A DNA stretch of 64,000 bases from JAKAFX01 sp049965715 (GTDB taxonomy: Archaea > Thermoplasmatota > Thermoplasmata > Thermoplasmatales > Thermoplasmataceae): assembly GCA_049965715.1 (NCBI GenBank), contig JBMFWA010000007.1, positions 1 to 64,000 of the forward strand, written 5' to 3'. The notes beneath the pieces were generated by a model, which saw nothing but the letters and a program-made list of their open reading frames with translations, was not told the DNA's origin and ran no database searches. A program made the position numbers and the translations under genes. Positions 16,568 through 25,820 of this stretch are shown here, one piece after another; the first letter of the stretch is position 1, and every line of letters begins with the position of its first letter.

Positions 16568-17737
16568 ATGGATTTAATATCCTCACTTCTCATCATTCTT
16601 GCTGTCACAATCCTTTTCGGTTTCGTATCGGACAGATTCAATGTTTCAGATGTTCCTGGTGCACTAGTTGCAGGTTTGCTCCTGGGACCTGTAGGACTCG
16701 GCCTCATCACATTCAATTCATCGCTTGCTGCAATTTCTGACATTTCCGTCTTTTTCATTATTCTACTGATAGGTGTGCAGATCACCAGCGACCTCTTCCT
16801 GGAGAATGCCAGGAAGGCGTCTGTCTTTACAGCAACCAGCTTTCTTATACCTGTAGCAGTTATGACGCTGATCACCATATATTTCTTCAATCTGGACCAG
16901 GTACAATCGATGATGGTATCCATCTCAATCGGCGTACCTTCGATTTCCATAGTTTCCGTAATTGTTCTCAAAAACAAGTTGCATCTTACAGTTGACGGAA
17001 AGACACTCCTGTTCAGCGTGGTTCTTTCGGATCTAATATCAATAATAACCGTTGGATTCATGGGAAGAAGCAGTCTGGGAGGTATCTATTATATAGTTTA
17101 CATTCTTCTTTTTTTCATTCTGATCTTCCTTATTGATAATCTGCTCAAGAAGCACTCAAAATACATCAGGAGAGTGGTAAGGTATGTAACATCGCAGGAG
17201 AAGGGTGAGGATGCAGCAATCTTTCTTGTCATAATACTTGGCCTCCTTGTTTCTGAGATTTTTCAGGTGATAGGGGTGTCATTCATTCTTGGTGCATTCT
17301 TCGCTGGCATGCTAATAAGTAAGGATCTGGTCGGCGATGAATTTTATGGAATACTGATCAGGACGCTGAGACGCTTCAATAACAGCTTCTTTGTACCGCT
17401 GTTCTTCGCTATCGCAGCCATAGAAGCAACCAGACCCGCATTCAGTGCAATTGGTCTACTGTTGACTCTGGTTGCCATCAGTGCCCTGCTTGGAGGAGTA
17501 CTTGATTATTTTGCATCAAAGAAGTTCAACACAAGAATCAAGCATAAGACCTCAGTAGGCGTGCTTGGGTTAAGGGGATCAGTTGGCGTTATCGTTGCGA
17601 CAGTAGCCCTGCAGAAAAACATACTCAGCGATCAGCTTTATTCAATAGTATTGATAGGAATAGTAATCCTGTCGGTGGTGATGTCAGTTCTAGTCCAGGA
17701 AAAAATAGTGCCTGGGGTGCTTCAACAGGGGCAGTAG
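16568..17737 (+). CDS. Cation:proton antiporter (CPA2/Kef-type, 12 TM)
   Basis: A 389-residue polytopic membrane protein of the monovalent cation:proton antiporter-2 family. Signatures are FGFVSDRFNVSDVPGALVAGLLLGPVGLG at the N-terminus, ISVFFIILLIGVQ, the GVSFILGAFFAGMLIS pore region and GLRGSVGVIVATVAL. About 12 hydrophobic helices are visible. There is no cytoplasmic RCK/TrkA-N domain, unlike KefB/C, so it is the short NapA-like form that probably exchanges Na+ or K+ for H+ at the plasma membrane. That suits pH homeostasis in an acidophile. A TATA-like GATTTAAATCC precedes the start. Confidence 0.87.
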   Translation: MDLISSLLIILAVTILFGFVSDRFNVSDVPGALVAGLLLGPVGLGLITFNSSLAAISDISVFFIILLIGVQITSDLFLENARKASVFTATSFLIPVAVMTLITIYFFNLDQVQSMMVSISIGVPSISIVSVIVLKNKLHLTVDGKTLLFSVVLSDLISIITVGFMGRSSLGGIYYIVYILLFFILIFLIDNLLKKHSKYIRRVVRYVTSQEKGEDAAIFLVIILGLLVSEIFQVIGVSFILGAFFAGMLISKDLVGDEFYGILIRTLRRFNNSFFVPLFFAIAAIEATRPAFSAIGLLLTLVAISALLGGVLDYFASKKFNTRIKHKTSVGVLGLRGSVGVIVATVALQKNILSDQLYSIVLIGIVILSVVMSVLVQEKIVPGVLQQGQ

Positions 17738-17852
17738 ACACGAAACATCAAATATCAATAGTGGATTTTATATATCTCTACAAGAATATTTCTCAACAAA
17801 GAATATAAATACAGTTTTGAATTGACGCTTCTACAAAGTGAAGGAGATTCAT

Positions 17853-18221
17853 ATGGATAAAGAATCATACGTAAAGTTTGAAACTCCCGAGTCACTGGAA
17901 AAAAATGTTCTAGATCTCGTGGAGAATTCATTCAGAAGCGGAAAAATCAAAAAGGGCACTAACGAAGTCATAAAGTCAGTTGAACGCGGGGAAAGCAAAC
18001 TCGTTATAATTTCTGAGGATGTTACTCCTCCTGAAGTTGTCTACTATCTTCCAATGCTTTGTGATGAAAGAAAAGTCCCATATGTATATGTGAAAAAGAA
18101 GACTGATCTTGGCAGTAGAGTAGGGATATCAACTGCAGCATCTATTTCTGTTGTGGATTTTGGCAAGAGCGCTGATCTCTACAATAAAATAGTGGCAGAA
18201 ATATCATCTATTAAGAAATAG
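17853..18221 (+). CDS. rpl7ae: Ribosomal protein L7Ae
   Basis: A kink-turn RNA-binding protein of the large subunit and of C/D and H/ACA sRNPs and RNase P. The 122 residues contain the hallmark KKGTNEVIKSVERGESKLVIISEDVTPPEVVYYLP split across residues 33-67, then CDERKVPYVYVKKKTDLG. The frame is open to a GTG at 17838, but that codon lies just before the ribosome binding site AAGGAG, which sits six bases before the ATG at 17853, so I chose the ATG. First gene of a translation operon with S28e, L24e, ndk and aIF5B. Confidence 0.97.
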   Translation: MDKESYVKFETPESLEKNVLDLVENSFRSGKIKKGTNEVIKSVERGESKLVIISEDVTPPEVVYYLPMLCDERKVPYVYVKKKTDLGSRVGISTAASISVVDFGKSADLYNKIVAEISSIKK

Positions 18222-18229
18222 GTGAATAA

Positions 18230-18439
18230 ATGGCAGACGATGCGACACCGGCAGAGGTACTCGAGTTGATGGGAAGAACTGGAATGGCTGGAGAAGCTAC
18301 GACAGTTAAGGTCAGGGTACTTTCGGGCAGGGATCAGGGAAGAATAATCACTCGCAACGTCATGGGTCCCGTAAGGATCGGCGATGTTGTTATGCTGAGG
18401 GAAACAGCCAGAGAAGCTAAAAAGCTCTCGATCAGGTGA
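18230..18439 (+). CDS. rps28e: Ribosomal protein S28e
   Basis: A small-subunit protein with an S1-like beta barrel. The 69 residues contain the typical GRTGMAGEATTVKVRVLSG, GRIITRNVMGPVRIGDVVML and the ending LRETAREAKKLS. An AGGTGA sits four bases before the ATG. It follows L7Ae by 8 bases and precedes L24e in the classic archaeal order. Confidence 0.96.
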   Translation: MADDATPAEVLELMGRTGMAGEATTVKVRVLSGRDQGRIITRNVMGPVRIGDVVMLRETAREAKKLSIR

Positions 18440-18444
18440 TAACA

Positions 18445-18648
18445 TTGGCTAGAAATTGCAGTTTTTGTGGTGTTGACATCGAACCCGGTACCGGCGTTCT
18501 TTACATAAGGAAGGATGGTACCCTGCTAAACTTCTGCAGTAAGAAATGCAGGGTGAACATGCTTAAACTCAAAAGGGTATCGAGAAGAACCAGATGGACA
18601 AGAGAATTCCACAATGTCAAGAACATGAAGAAGAGGGCATCAAGTTAG
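18445..18648 (+). CDS. rpl24e: Ribosomal protein L24e
   Basis: A large-subunit zinc-finger protein of 67 residues: CSFCGVDIEPGTGVLYIRKDG with FCSKKC completing the C4-type zinc site (TRASH-like fold), then a basic tail. I chose the TTG at 18445 because an AGGTGA lies five bases upstream and the product then begins MARNCSFCG as in homologues; the GTG at 18436 lies within that binding site. S28e overlaps only the binding site. Confidence 0.94.
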   Translation: MARNCSFCGVDIEPGTGVLYIRKDGTLLNFCSKKCRVNMLKLKRVSRRTRWTREFHNVKNMKKRASS

Positions 18649-18656
18649 GTGAATTG

Positions 18657-19103
18657 ATGTCAGAAAGAACTCTTGTGCTCATTAAGCCTGATGGCGTAAA
18701 GAGAAGACTGGTTGGAAAAATAATAAACAGGTTCGAGGAAAAGGGTCTCAAGATTGTTTCTATGAAGTTTATGCTTCTCACAAAGCCACAGGCCGAAAAG
18801 CATTATTCAGTTCATAAGGACAAACCCTTCTTCAAGGGTCTTGTCGATTACATAATATCAGGACCGATAGTTGCAATGATTGTGGAAGGAAACAGTGCAA
18901 TCAGCGTCGTAAGGCTTATGGCAGGTTCTACGGATGGAAGCAAGGCCTCTCCTGGAACCATCCGGGGTGACTTTTCATCCAGTGTTCAGAACAATATAGT
19001 TCATGCTTCAGATTCTGTTGACTCATACAACTATGAATCCCAAATATTCTTTAATCAATCTGAGATTATTGAATCTGAATATGGAGATGAGAGTCTCCTA
19101 TGA
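18657..19103 (+). CDS. ndk: Nucleoside diphosphate kinase
   Basis: Transfers the gamma phosphate from ATP to nucleoside diphosphates through a phosphohistidine. The 148 residues show ERTLVLIKPDGVKRRLVG at the start, the active-site NNIVHASDS with His116, and GSTDGSKASPGTIRGDF. The ATG at 18657 is preceded by TTAGGTGA at the proper distance; an upstream open stretch overlapping L24e is not used. Fourth gene of the L7Ae operon. Confidence 0.97.
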   Translation: MSERTLVLIKPDGVKRRLVGKIINRFEEKGLKIVSMKFMLLTKPQAEKHYSVHKDKPFFKGLVDYIISGPIVAMIVEGNSAISVVRLMAGSTDGSKASPGTIRGDFSSSVQNNIVHASDSVDSYNYESQIFFNQSEIIESEYGDESLL

Positions 19104-19113
19104 AGATGATCTT

Positions 19114-20871
19114 ATGGAACAAAAGAATAAAGGATTCAGGCAGCCGATTGTATGCGTTCTAGGTCACGTTGACCATGGAAAGACAACGCTCCTTGACGCC
19201 ATAAGAGGTACATCCATTGCAAAGGGCGAAGCCGGTGGTATAACACAAAGGATAGGGGCCACTGATATAGATTCAGCAAGGATAGAAAAGATAGCCAAGG
19301 ACCTCCTTAAGGGCGCAAAACTCAAAATTCCAGGTTTGTTATTCATAGACACACCAGGTCATGTGGCCTTTGCAAACATGCGCTCACGTGGTGGCGCTCT
19401 TGCTGATATAGCTATTCTGGTTGTCGATATCAATGATGGCATAATGCCACAAACCGCCGAATCAATCAACATTCTGAAGAAATTCAAGACTCCATTTATC
19501 GTCGCCGCTAATAAGATCGATCTGATCGATCTGTACAGATCGACAAAAAACAAACTCATCCTGGAAGCTCTCAAGGAACAGAGGGAAGAATACCTTGATG
19601 CGCTGGACAAGAAACTCTATAATTTAGTGAGTTCCCTTTATTCATACGGTTTTTCCTCAGATCGTTACGACAGAATATCTGATTTCTCAAAAACACTTGC
19701 CATTGTTCCTGTTAGCGCAAAATCCGGACTCGGAATTCCGGACTTGCTGATGGTGATTTCAGGACTGGCACAGAAATTCCTTGAAAATGACATATCTGTA
19801 AAAGGAAACGAGTCTGGGATGGGAACAGTAATAGAAGTAAAGGTAGAAAGTTCTCTGGGTACAACTCTGGATACAATTCTTTATCAGGGAAAAATCAAGA
19901 GAGGAGATACAATTGCACTTGACACAAAAGCCGGGCCTAAAACCACCAAGGTGAAGGCATTATTCGTAAACAGTGGAAGGACAATGAAAGACCTCAAGGA
20001 AAGGGAGAGAATAAATGCGGCTGCAGGCATAAGAATACTGATTTCTGATAAACATGAGGTAATTCCGGGATCTCCGCTGATGGTGATCAGAGATGATCCC
20101 ACAGAGGCATTCAAATATATTGTTGAGCAGTCAAAGCCTAACATCCAGCTCTCAGAGGATGGTGTTACTGTTCGTGCAGATGCTCTCGGATCTCTGGAGG
20201 CTATAAGTTATGAACTCGCTCAGAACGGCATACATATCAGGAATGCAAGCATTGGTGACATTACCAGAAGGGATATAACAGACATCAGCACGATTAATAA
20301 CCCTCTTGACAGGGTTATTGTAGGGTTCAATGTGTCCATACTGCCGGAAGCCAGAAATTCATCAATGTCCACCGACATTGCGATCATAAACGGCAACGTG
20401 ATATACTCACTTGTAGATGAATGCCTCAAGTGGAGAGAGTCAAAGGCACATGAACTGGAGGAGTCAAGGAAAGAATCCATGCCGATTCCATCTAAAATCA
20501 CCATCATGCCGGAATATATATTCAGGAGCACAAAGCCAGTAATAGTCGGAGTAAAGGTGCATTCAGGGAGAATAAAAGTCGGTGACAGTCTCATAAAGGG
20601 TGATGGACGGTATGGAGGTGTAATAAAGAGCATCCGCGAGGGCGAGATTAGTAAAAAATTTGCTGAAGCCGGAACGGAAGTTGCAGTCGCAATAGACGGT
20701 GTGACCCTTAACCGTCAGATCCTTCCGGGCGAGACTCTTTACGTTGATATCAACGAGAACGTGGTCAGGAATCTCAGACAGAATAACCTGGATCCAGAAA
20801 CAATGAAGACGCTCGACGAGATAATCCGCATAAAGAGAAAGGATAACATTTTCTGGGGCACAAAAGCCTGA
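19114..20871 (+). CDS. infB: Translation initiation factor aIF5B (IF-2-like)
   Basis: A GTPase that promotes subunit joining. The 585 residues have the G1 motif GHVDHGKTT, a DTPGH box, NKID and the SAKSG G5 motif, followed by beta-barrel domain II, domain III and the C-terminal helix-connected barrel domain IV. This is the archaeal short form without the long charged N-terminus of the eukaryotic protein. Several in-frame starts exist. I chose the ATG at 19114, 10 bases after the ndk stop, because a GATGATC resembling a Shine-Dalgarno precedes it and the product starts just before the GTPase domain. Last gene of the translation operon. Confidence 0.95.
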   Translation: MEQKNKGFRQPIVCVLGHVDHGKTTLLDAIRGTSIAKGEAGGITQRIGATDIDSARIEKIAKDLLKGAKLKIPGLLFIDTPGHVAFANMRSRGGALADIAILVVDINDGIMPQTAESINILKKFKTPFIVAANKIDLIDLYRSTKNKLILEALKEQREEYLDALDKKLYNLVSSLYSYGFSSDRYDRISDFSKTLAIVPVSAKSGLGIPDLLMVISGLAQKFLENDISVKGNESGMGTVIEVKVESSLGTTLDTILYQGKIKRGDTIALDTKAGPKTTKVKALFVNSGRTMKDLKERERINAAAGIRILISDKHEVIPGSPLMVIRDDPTEAFKYIVEQSKPNIQLSEDGVTVRADALGSLEAISYELAQNGIHIRNASIGDITRRDITDISTINNPLDRVIVGFNVSILPEARNSSMSTDIAIINGNVIYSLVDECLKWRESKAHELEESRKESMPIPSKITIMPEYIFRSTKPVIVGVKVHSGRIKVGDSLIKGDGRYGGVIKSIREGEISKKFAEAGTEVAVAIDGVTLNRQILPGETLYVDINENVVRNLRQNNLDPETMKTLDEIIRIKRKDNIFWGTKA

Positions 20872-21040
20872 TACCATCTAACTGTTCAACAATGCTTTAG
20901 TAATTTTTTCATTTTCTCTTATTCTGAGGAAACTCATTTGATCCATAAGACAGACAGCATCTTGAGATCACCCCATTTGTGTCAACTGTCTCTTTCAATT
21001 TCTTAGGTTCCTGGATATGAATCAGCGAAAATTTTCAGTA

Positions 21041-21973
21041 TCAGAATCTCGTAATGATCAGCTGAATTAAAGCCAGCATGAGAAATACTATTATTGCAAC
21101 AATCTCATTGCCACCTTCCACCATGGGGACCACTAATGCACTTATAGGCAGCAGAATTGCAGTTTTGTAGATTGTTGAAGAATTGAGTATAGAAGATGCT
21201 GTGCGATCCCTTCCACGGTCGAATGAAAGTTTCATCAGATAGATCTCGGGAAGCGATCCTGCGATACCAGCAATAAATATCGAGGACAAAAGTTCGCCAA
21301 CTGAAAGTATTTTGGAGACGTTCTGGATAATTTCCACAGTCGCAAACGATGATATTCCAATGGAAATCACAGATATCACGAAAACTGTTAGTGAAAAGCT
21401 GCCTGTTGTAAATTCCACCGTGCTCTTTTCTGTGATGCCGGAGCCTGTGAAGTAATATGCAACAAAAATTAACAACAGAAATATAGAACCAGCCCAGAAG
21501 AGCAGATGAAAAAAATAGGCTGAAAAGAGCAATACCACACCTGTCAAAACAGTATACACAGTAACCGTTGTGAACTGTTCAGGCTGCCTTCGCTTATGGC
21601 CTAAGAGAATGAATACGATGAATGCAGCAATGATTACAGAATTTGAGCCTAGAATTGCGCCAAGTGAAATGGAACTGCGCCTTTCCATTGTGGCAACTGC
21701 CACCAGTGCTATCTCATCTATGATTGATCCAAGAGACAGTATCACAGAGTTTGCCCTATCTCTGTGTTTAGAGAAATGAGAGGATAGCGCGTATGTTTCA
21801 TCGAAGAAAATTTCACCACCTATATAAAGAGATAATATCGATACCGGTATAGTCAAGATCTGAATCCATAGAACGGACGCATAATGAGAATTAAATAATA
21901 TATATATAAATAGAATAAAAATAAAAAGAATCAGTAAAATAAAATTAAAATTACTTCGCAAACAATCACTCAA
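21041..21973 (-). CDS. Sodium/calcium exchanger-like membrane protein (CaCA family)
   Basis: A 310-residue protein with about 10 membrane helices and two inverted alpha-repeat-like regions. The first is LGSIIDEIALVAVA followed by ISLGAILGSNSVIIA; the second is AGIAGSLPEIYLMKL followed by TASSILNSSTIYKTA. In canonical exchangers these regions read GTSLPE and GNxxGSN. Here the first repeat is degenerate (GSIIDE), so ion selectivity is uncertain. The start codon overlaps the speD stop by 8 bases, so the two genes are probably cotranscribed. Confidence 0.72.
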   Translation of the reverse strand: MSDCLRSNFNFILLILFIFILFIYILFNSHYASVLWIQILTIPVSILSLYIGGEIFFDETYALSSHFSKHRDRANSVILSLGSIIDEIALVAVATMERRSSISLGAILGSNSVIIAAFIVFILLGHKRRQPEQFTTVTVYTVLTGVVLLFSAYFFHLLFWAGSIFLLLIFVAYYFTGSGITEKSTVEFTTGSFSLTVFVISVISIGISSFATVEIIQNVSKILSVGELLSSIFIAGIAGSLPEIYLMKLSFDRGRDRTASSILNSSTIYKTAILLPISALVVPMVEGGNEIVAIIVFLMLALIQLIITRF

Positions 21974-22358
21974 TGAGAACGTGCTGCGGTTTGGAAACCC
22001 TCACATCCTCATCTACTAGTTTTCCCCTTGTCAGTTTCTTATACTCAACGGATGTCGGTGAAAGCCTGCTGACTATATAGTTGAACGCAGAATCAGCATT
22101 TTCAGGTTCTCCGCATGTGTATATATCAAGGGTCACCAGATTGTGTTCCGGCCATGTATGAAAAGCAAGATGAGATTCTGCAAGCAAAACTATCCCGCTC
22201 ACGCCATGAGGCTGGAACTGGTAATAATCAGATGATATTTTTGTTAGTTTACTGTACTTCACGGCTTTTTCGACTATCTCATATAGCTTGCTGGACTCAG
22301 AGATCAGATCCTCTTCTACACCGTAGAGATCTGCTATAATTTGGACCCCCACGGCCAT
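21966..22358 (-). CDS. speD: S-adenosylmethionine decarboxylase proenzyme
   Basis: Makes decarboxylated SAM for spermidine synthesis. It is a prokaryotic class 1 SpeD of 130 residues that self-cleaves between Glu61 and Ser62 in the LLAESHLAFHTWPEHN segment, turning the serine into a pyruvoyl group. The conserved His and the Cys82 (YTCGEPE) are present. An open frame reaches a start at 22403, but the ATG at 22358 has a strong GGAGG nine bases before it and gives the usual family length. The CaCA-like exchanger gene follows with an overlap. Confidence 0.95.
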   Translation of the reverse strand: MAVGVQIIADLYGVEEDLISESSKLYEIVEKAVKYSKLTKISSDYYQFQPHGVSGIVLLAESHLAFHTWPEHNLVTLDIYTCGEPENADSAFNYIVSRLSPTSVEYKKLTRGKLVDEDVRVSKPQHVLIE

Positions 22359-22477
22359 CTTTATCTTCCTCCACTTTGACCACCCAATTGTACCATTCTG
22401 CAATAATTATTATCTTGTATTTAAATATTTTATCTACTGATGCTATATGTTTATAATTTAAGGATAGCGATAAATCA

Positions 22478-22489
22478 AGGCAAGCCTAA
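22478..22489. promoter_or_regulatory. Possible metal-repressor half-palindrome upstream of speD
   Basis: AGGCAAGCCTAA contains the perfect inverted repeat AGGC-AA-GCCT and differs at one base from the core of the strong palindrome in front of the Nramp-type gene (57997-58014). It lies about 120 bases upstream of the speD start, before an AT-rich TATA-like stretch. It may be chance, or a second site for the same repressor. Confidence 0.3.
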
Positions 22490-22547
22490 GTTACTTTTGA
22501 ATAATCATAATAGTATATTTGTATTTATATAGCTCACAATCGTAGAA

Positions 22548-23315
22548 TTAAATGTATGTCATATTTACCTTAATTTCTGGATTTTTCTTGGAGAGTTGAT
22601 CAAGTTTTGAGAACTCATATCTCATTCTCCTTGAGGATACCAGTACAACAGACGAAACACCCCTCGCACTTGCCTCAAAAGAAGATTCCAGCGCCGCAAA
22701 CGTTGTAGTTATATTCAGGTTTTTTGATACACATATAGAAAACGCAAGTTCTCCTATGGTGAAAAGTAGACTGTCTCCTAAATCAGCCAGCTTTCTATCA
22801 AGCTTAGCGCTCCAATCGTCAGATTTACTCAATTCTTCCACATCTGGAAGAATTATTATCTCAACGGGCGGCGTTTCCACGCGTATAAGGCCAGAAACAT
22901 TTGTGACACCGGCTATTTTTCCTTTGAATGCCCTGATTGTATAAATTCCATGGGCCTCCTCGTTTGCATGGATTGAAGAATGCAGGAAACCATCCTTCAT
23001 GTAAAGAGAAGCTCTATCTCCCTTGTCAGCGTTCTCATCGGCGATAACTTCCCAGACCTTTGAATTTTCAAGATTAAAAAGGGTTCCTGAAATTCTCTGG
23101 CTAATGCGCGATAATCCTTCATAGAGAGTCTCAAATCCCGCTTTTGTAAGTTTGTTCTGGCTGTCAATGATATCCTTGGACCTCAGTACCTTAAGATGAT
23201 ATATAACCCCCTGAAGCGTCATGCCCAGAGATTTGGCAATTGCTGATGGCTTTGAAGTGCCCTCGTAAATGAGAGAAAGGATCCTCACTTCGGTGTCAGA
23301 TAGATCATCATACAT
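22548..23315 (-). CDS. Winged-helix (ArsR-like) transcriptional regulator, 255 aa
   Basis: The N-terminal 60 residues form a winged helix: LSDTEVRILSLIYEGTSKPS, AIAKSLGMTLQGVIYHLKVL as the recognition helix, and a wing SQNKLTKAGFETLYEG. The remaining 190 residues form a domain I do not recognise with confidence, containing VETPPVEIIILPDVEEL and LGDSLLFTIGELAFSI; it resembles the archaeal DUF7839-type effector domain. Its ligand is unknown. It lies upstream of speD in the same direction with 190 bases between them, and divergent from lipB. Confidence 0.7.
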   Translation of the reverse strand: MYDDLSDTEVRILSLIYEGTSKPSAIAKSLGMTLQGVIYHLKVLRSKDIIDSQNKLTKAGFETLYEGLSRISQRISGTLFNLENSKVWEVIADENADKGDRASLYMKDGFLHSSIHANEEAHGIYTIRAFKGKIAGVTNVSGLIRVETPPVEIIILPDVEELSKSDDWSAKLDRKLADLGDSLLFTIGELAFSICVSKNLNITTTFAALESSFEASARGVSSVVLVSSRRMRYEFSKLDQLSKKNPEIKVNMTYI

Positions 23316-23410
23316 GACTTGTCTATAATGATAATTTATTATAGATATCCTTCTTTAACGTCGAATCTTTTGATCATACGCGATAGTAACTTCTATTCAA
23401 TTGCAATTGT

Positions 23411-24100
23411 GTGATGATGCAAAAAGGCAATTTTCTGCTGGCTGGTACAGTTGAATATGGAAAAATGCTTCAGATCCAGAGTAAACTTGTAGATCTGAGA
23501 AACTCGGGCAGAATCGATGATACCGTAATATTCACATCACATGAGGATGTATTCACTGTCGGTATTCATGACACCCTGAATCAGAGACCTCCAAAAGGGT
23601 ATCCGGATTTCCGTATTGAGCGCGGAGGCGGCTGGACATATCACGGCCCAGGTCAGCTCGTTGTATATTTTATAATAAATTTGAAGGATCGAGGAATGAC
23701 AGTCCTGGATCTTGTGAAAATTGCAGGAAAAGCAGTTATAGATTATCTCTCGTCACTTGGAATCACCGGCGAGCTGAAACTTGGAAAGGAGACTGGAATA
23801 TGGGTGGAAGGGAGCAAAATATGTTCAATTGGACTCGGAATAAAGGAATTTACAACCATACACGGTATCGCATTGAACATTGACACGGATCTTACAAAAT
23901 TTTTTCTGATCAAGCCTTGTGGATTTGATCCATCCGTGATGACAAGTGTCAGGAAGATAATTGGTAATCACGATATGGAATCTGCAATAACCGGAATGGA
24001 AAGGGCGATTGGAAGCGCTCTGAAACTGGAGAAGGTTACAAAAATAATTGGTATAGATGAAATAAATGCTTTCATCAAGTCAGTGGACAACGGTCTGTGA
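23411..24100 (+). CDS. lipB: Octanoyl-ACP:protein N-octanoyltransferase LipB
   Basis: Transfers octanoyl groups to lipoyl domains of 2-oxoacid dehydrogenases or glycine cleavage H protein. The 229 residues carry the LipB signature RGGGWTYHGPGQLVVYFI, the lysine in GSKICSIGLGIK and the catalytic cysteine in LIKPCGFDPSVMTS. All three conserved elements are intact. The 3' end overlaps the convergent P5C dehydrogenase gene by 21 bases. No lipA is next to it. Confidence 0.9.
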   Translation: MMMQKGNFLLAGTVEYGKMLQIQSKLVDLRNSGRIDDTVIFTSHEDVFTVGIHDTLNQRPPKGYPDFRIERGGGWTYHGPGQLVVYFIINLKDRGMTVLDLVKIAGKAVIDYLSSLGITGELKLGKETGIWVEGSKICSIGLGIKEFTTIHGIALNIDTDLTKFFLIKPCGFDPSVMTSVRKIIGNHDMESAITGMERAIGSALKLEKVTKIIGIDEINAFIKSVDNGL

Positions 24101-25630
24101 CTGTTCTCTGAGGAATTGTTGCAGGTAGTAGAATGAACCTGTGCCTTTTCCTGAAGATCCGCTCAGCTTCCATCCAACAAAAGGCTGTGAACCAACCATT
24201 GCCCCGGTAGATCCTCCACTGCTCCTGTTGGCATAGAGTACGCCCACGTCAGTATTTTCCATATAATACTCTATCTCAGCAGGATCTTCAGTGAATATAC
24301 CTCCGGTGAGGCCATACCTTGAATCGTTTATCTGTGCGACAGCTTCCTCAAGAGTTCTGAATTTCAGCACGGATAGAATGGGAACAAACAGTTCATTTTT
24401 AACTGCGAAGGAATCCTCCTTAAGATCAGTCACGATGGTGGGCTCCACGTAGTATCCTTTTCTATCCAGGGCCTTTCCTCCACAGACAACTTTTCCCTCA
24501 TGCGGAAGCTTAGATGCAAATTCCTTGAATTTTTCATACGCAGATCTGTTGACAACCGGTGTTACAAATGCATCCTTTTCCCTTGGGTCCTTCGGTGTCA
24601 TGGACTTTGTCCTGTCCACAAGCATCCTGAGAAACTTGTCGTAAATTCCTTCCTGTACAAACAACAGGGAGCATGCACTGCACTTCTGGCCTGAATACCC
24701 GAAAGCTGCCCTTACTACGCCCTCAACGGCCTTCTCAAGACTTGCTTTGTTGGTAACTATTATGGCATCCTTACCGCCCATTTCCGTCACAACGACCTTT
24801 GGTTCATCCTTTGTCGCATTGTGATAGATCTCCAGACCAGTCTCCCTGGAGCCAGTGAATACTATTCCAGCAATATCCGGGTCTGAGGACAGAATTCTAC
24901 CAACAACTGAACCTGATCCAGCCAGGTAGGCAATAACATCCTTTGGGACACCGCTATCCCTAAGCAACTTGATGAAGAGATATGAAGAGAGCGGTATATC
25001 ACTGGAGGGTTTCAGAATTACAGCATTTCCAACAACTAGTGGTCCGACAGTCATGCCGACTGTTATTGAGAAGAAATTGAAGGGTGCAATCACGGCGAAA
25101 ACACCATACGGTTTCATCACGCTCATGCTTTCCTCATTCTTGTAGGCCTTACCTGTGAATTTAACAAATCCCTGATTTTCAATGAGGTTCAGCGAATAAT
25201 ATCTCATGAAATCTATTGCCTCGTCCACATCTCCCATCGCTTCAAATCTATTTTTCCCGTTTTCATATGCCAGAAGTGCCGCAAAAAGATACTTTTCTCT
25301 GCTCATTTCGTCAGCGCATTTGAGAATGGTTCTTGATCTTTCGACATAACCAATATTGTACCATTTCCTGTACGCAGCCTTAAGAGTTTTTACGGTATCT
25401 TTCACAGAAGATTCGGAGGCAGACTGAAATGTTGCAAGCTCGCTTTCATCAATAGGCGAAGTATCTCTGATTTTATCCTTTTCCGTCATTTCAGTAGATG
25501 ACAGATTTGGGTACTCCTTATGCAGATATTTTTCAACATCCTTCAGAGCCTTTTCATAATTTCTATGGAATTCCTCTTCCTTCCCTTGGCTTTTGAGCTT
25601 CAGGAATGTGTTCTCGTTATCGAATGGCAT
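24080..25630 (-). CDS. L-glutamate gamma-semialdehyde (P5C) dehydrogenase
   Basis: An aldehyde dehydrogenase of 516 residues close to the RocA/PruA group, oxidising glutamate semialdehyde to glutamate in proline or arginine catabolism. It has VIAPFNFFSITVGMTVGPL, LKPSSDIPLSS, the NAD-binding GSGSVVGRIL and FTGSRETG, the glutamate in VVVTEMGGKDAI, and the nucleophile in YSGQKCSACS. The C-terminal GGSTGAMVGSQPFVGWKLSGSSGKGTG is typical of P5C dehydrogenases. No proline dehydrogenase is next to it. Confidence 0.9.
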   Translation of the reverse strand: MPFDNENTFLKLKSQGKEEEFHRNYEKALKDVEKYLHKEYPNLSSTEMTEKDKIRDTSPIDESELATFQSASESSVKDTVKTLKAAYRKWYNIGYVERSRTILKCADEMSREKYLFAALLAYENGKNRFEAMGDVDEAIDFMRYYSLNLIENQGFVKFTGKAYKNEESMSVMKPYGVFAVIAPFNFFSITVGMTVGPLVVGNAVILKPSSDIPLSSYLFIKLLRDSGVPKDVIAYLAGSGSVVGRILSSDPDIAGIVFTGSRETGLEIYHNATKDEPKVVVTEMGGKDAIIVTNKASLEKAVEGVVRAAFGYSGQKCSACSLLFVQEGIYDKFLRMLVDRTKSMTPKDPREKDAFVTPVVNRSAYEKFKEFASKLPHEGKVVCGGKALDRKGYYVEPTIVTDLKEDSFAVKNELFVPILSVLKFRTLEEAVAQINDSRYGLTGGIFTEDPAEIEYYMENTDVGVLYANRSSGGSTGAMVGSQPFVGWKLSGSSGKGTGSFYYLQQFLREQSQTVVH

Positions 25631-25820
25631 ACATGTAAATCGCTAGTGAATAGATAACGGATTCGATCACTGACCGCTGCCCTTTGTTGAATTTTGGAGA
25701 CAGAACAAAGTGCCGGCTGATTTTGCTGAAGCAGGCCAAACAATGGCTAAAATCGAGGTATTCCCGATCCATAAATATATGTAAAATATGGAGCGTAAAC
25801 CACTTTCAAAAGAATCAGGA

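Noticed and set aside
20872..21040. Short minus-strand frame with a CC pair after the exchanger gene
   Set aside because: Only about 29 codons, no ATG start, and no metal-binding spacing beyond one adjacent Cys pair.
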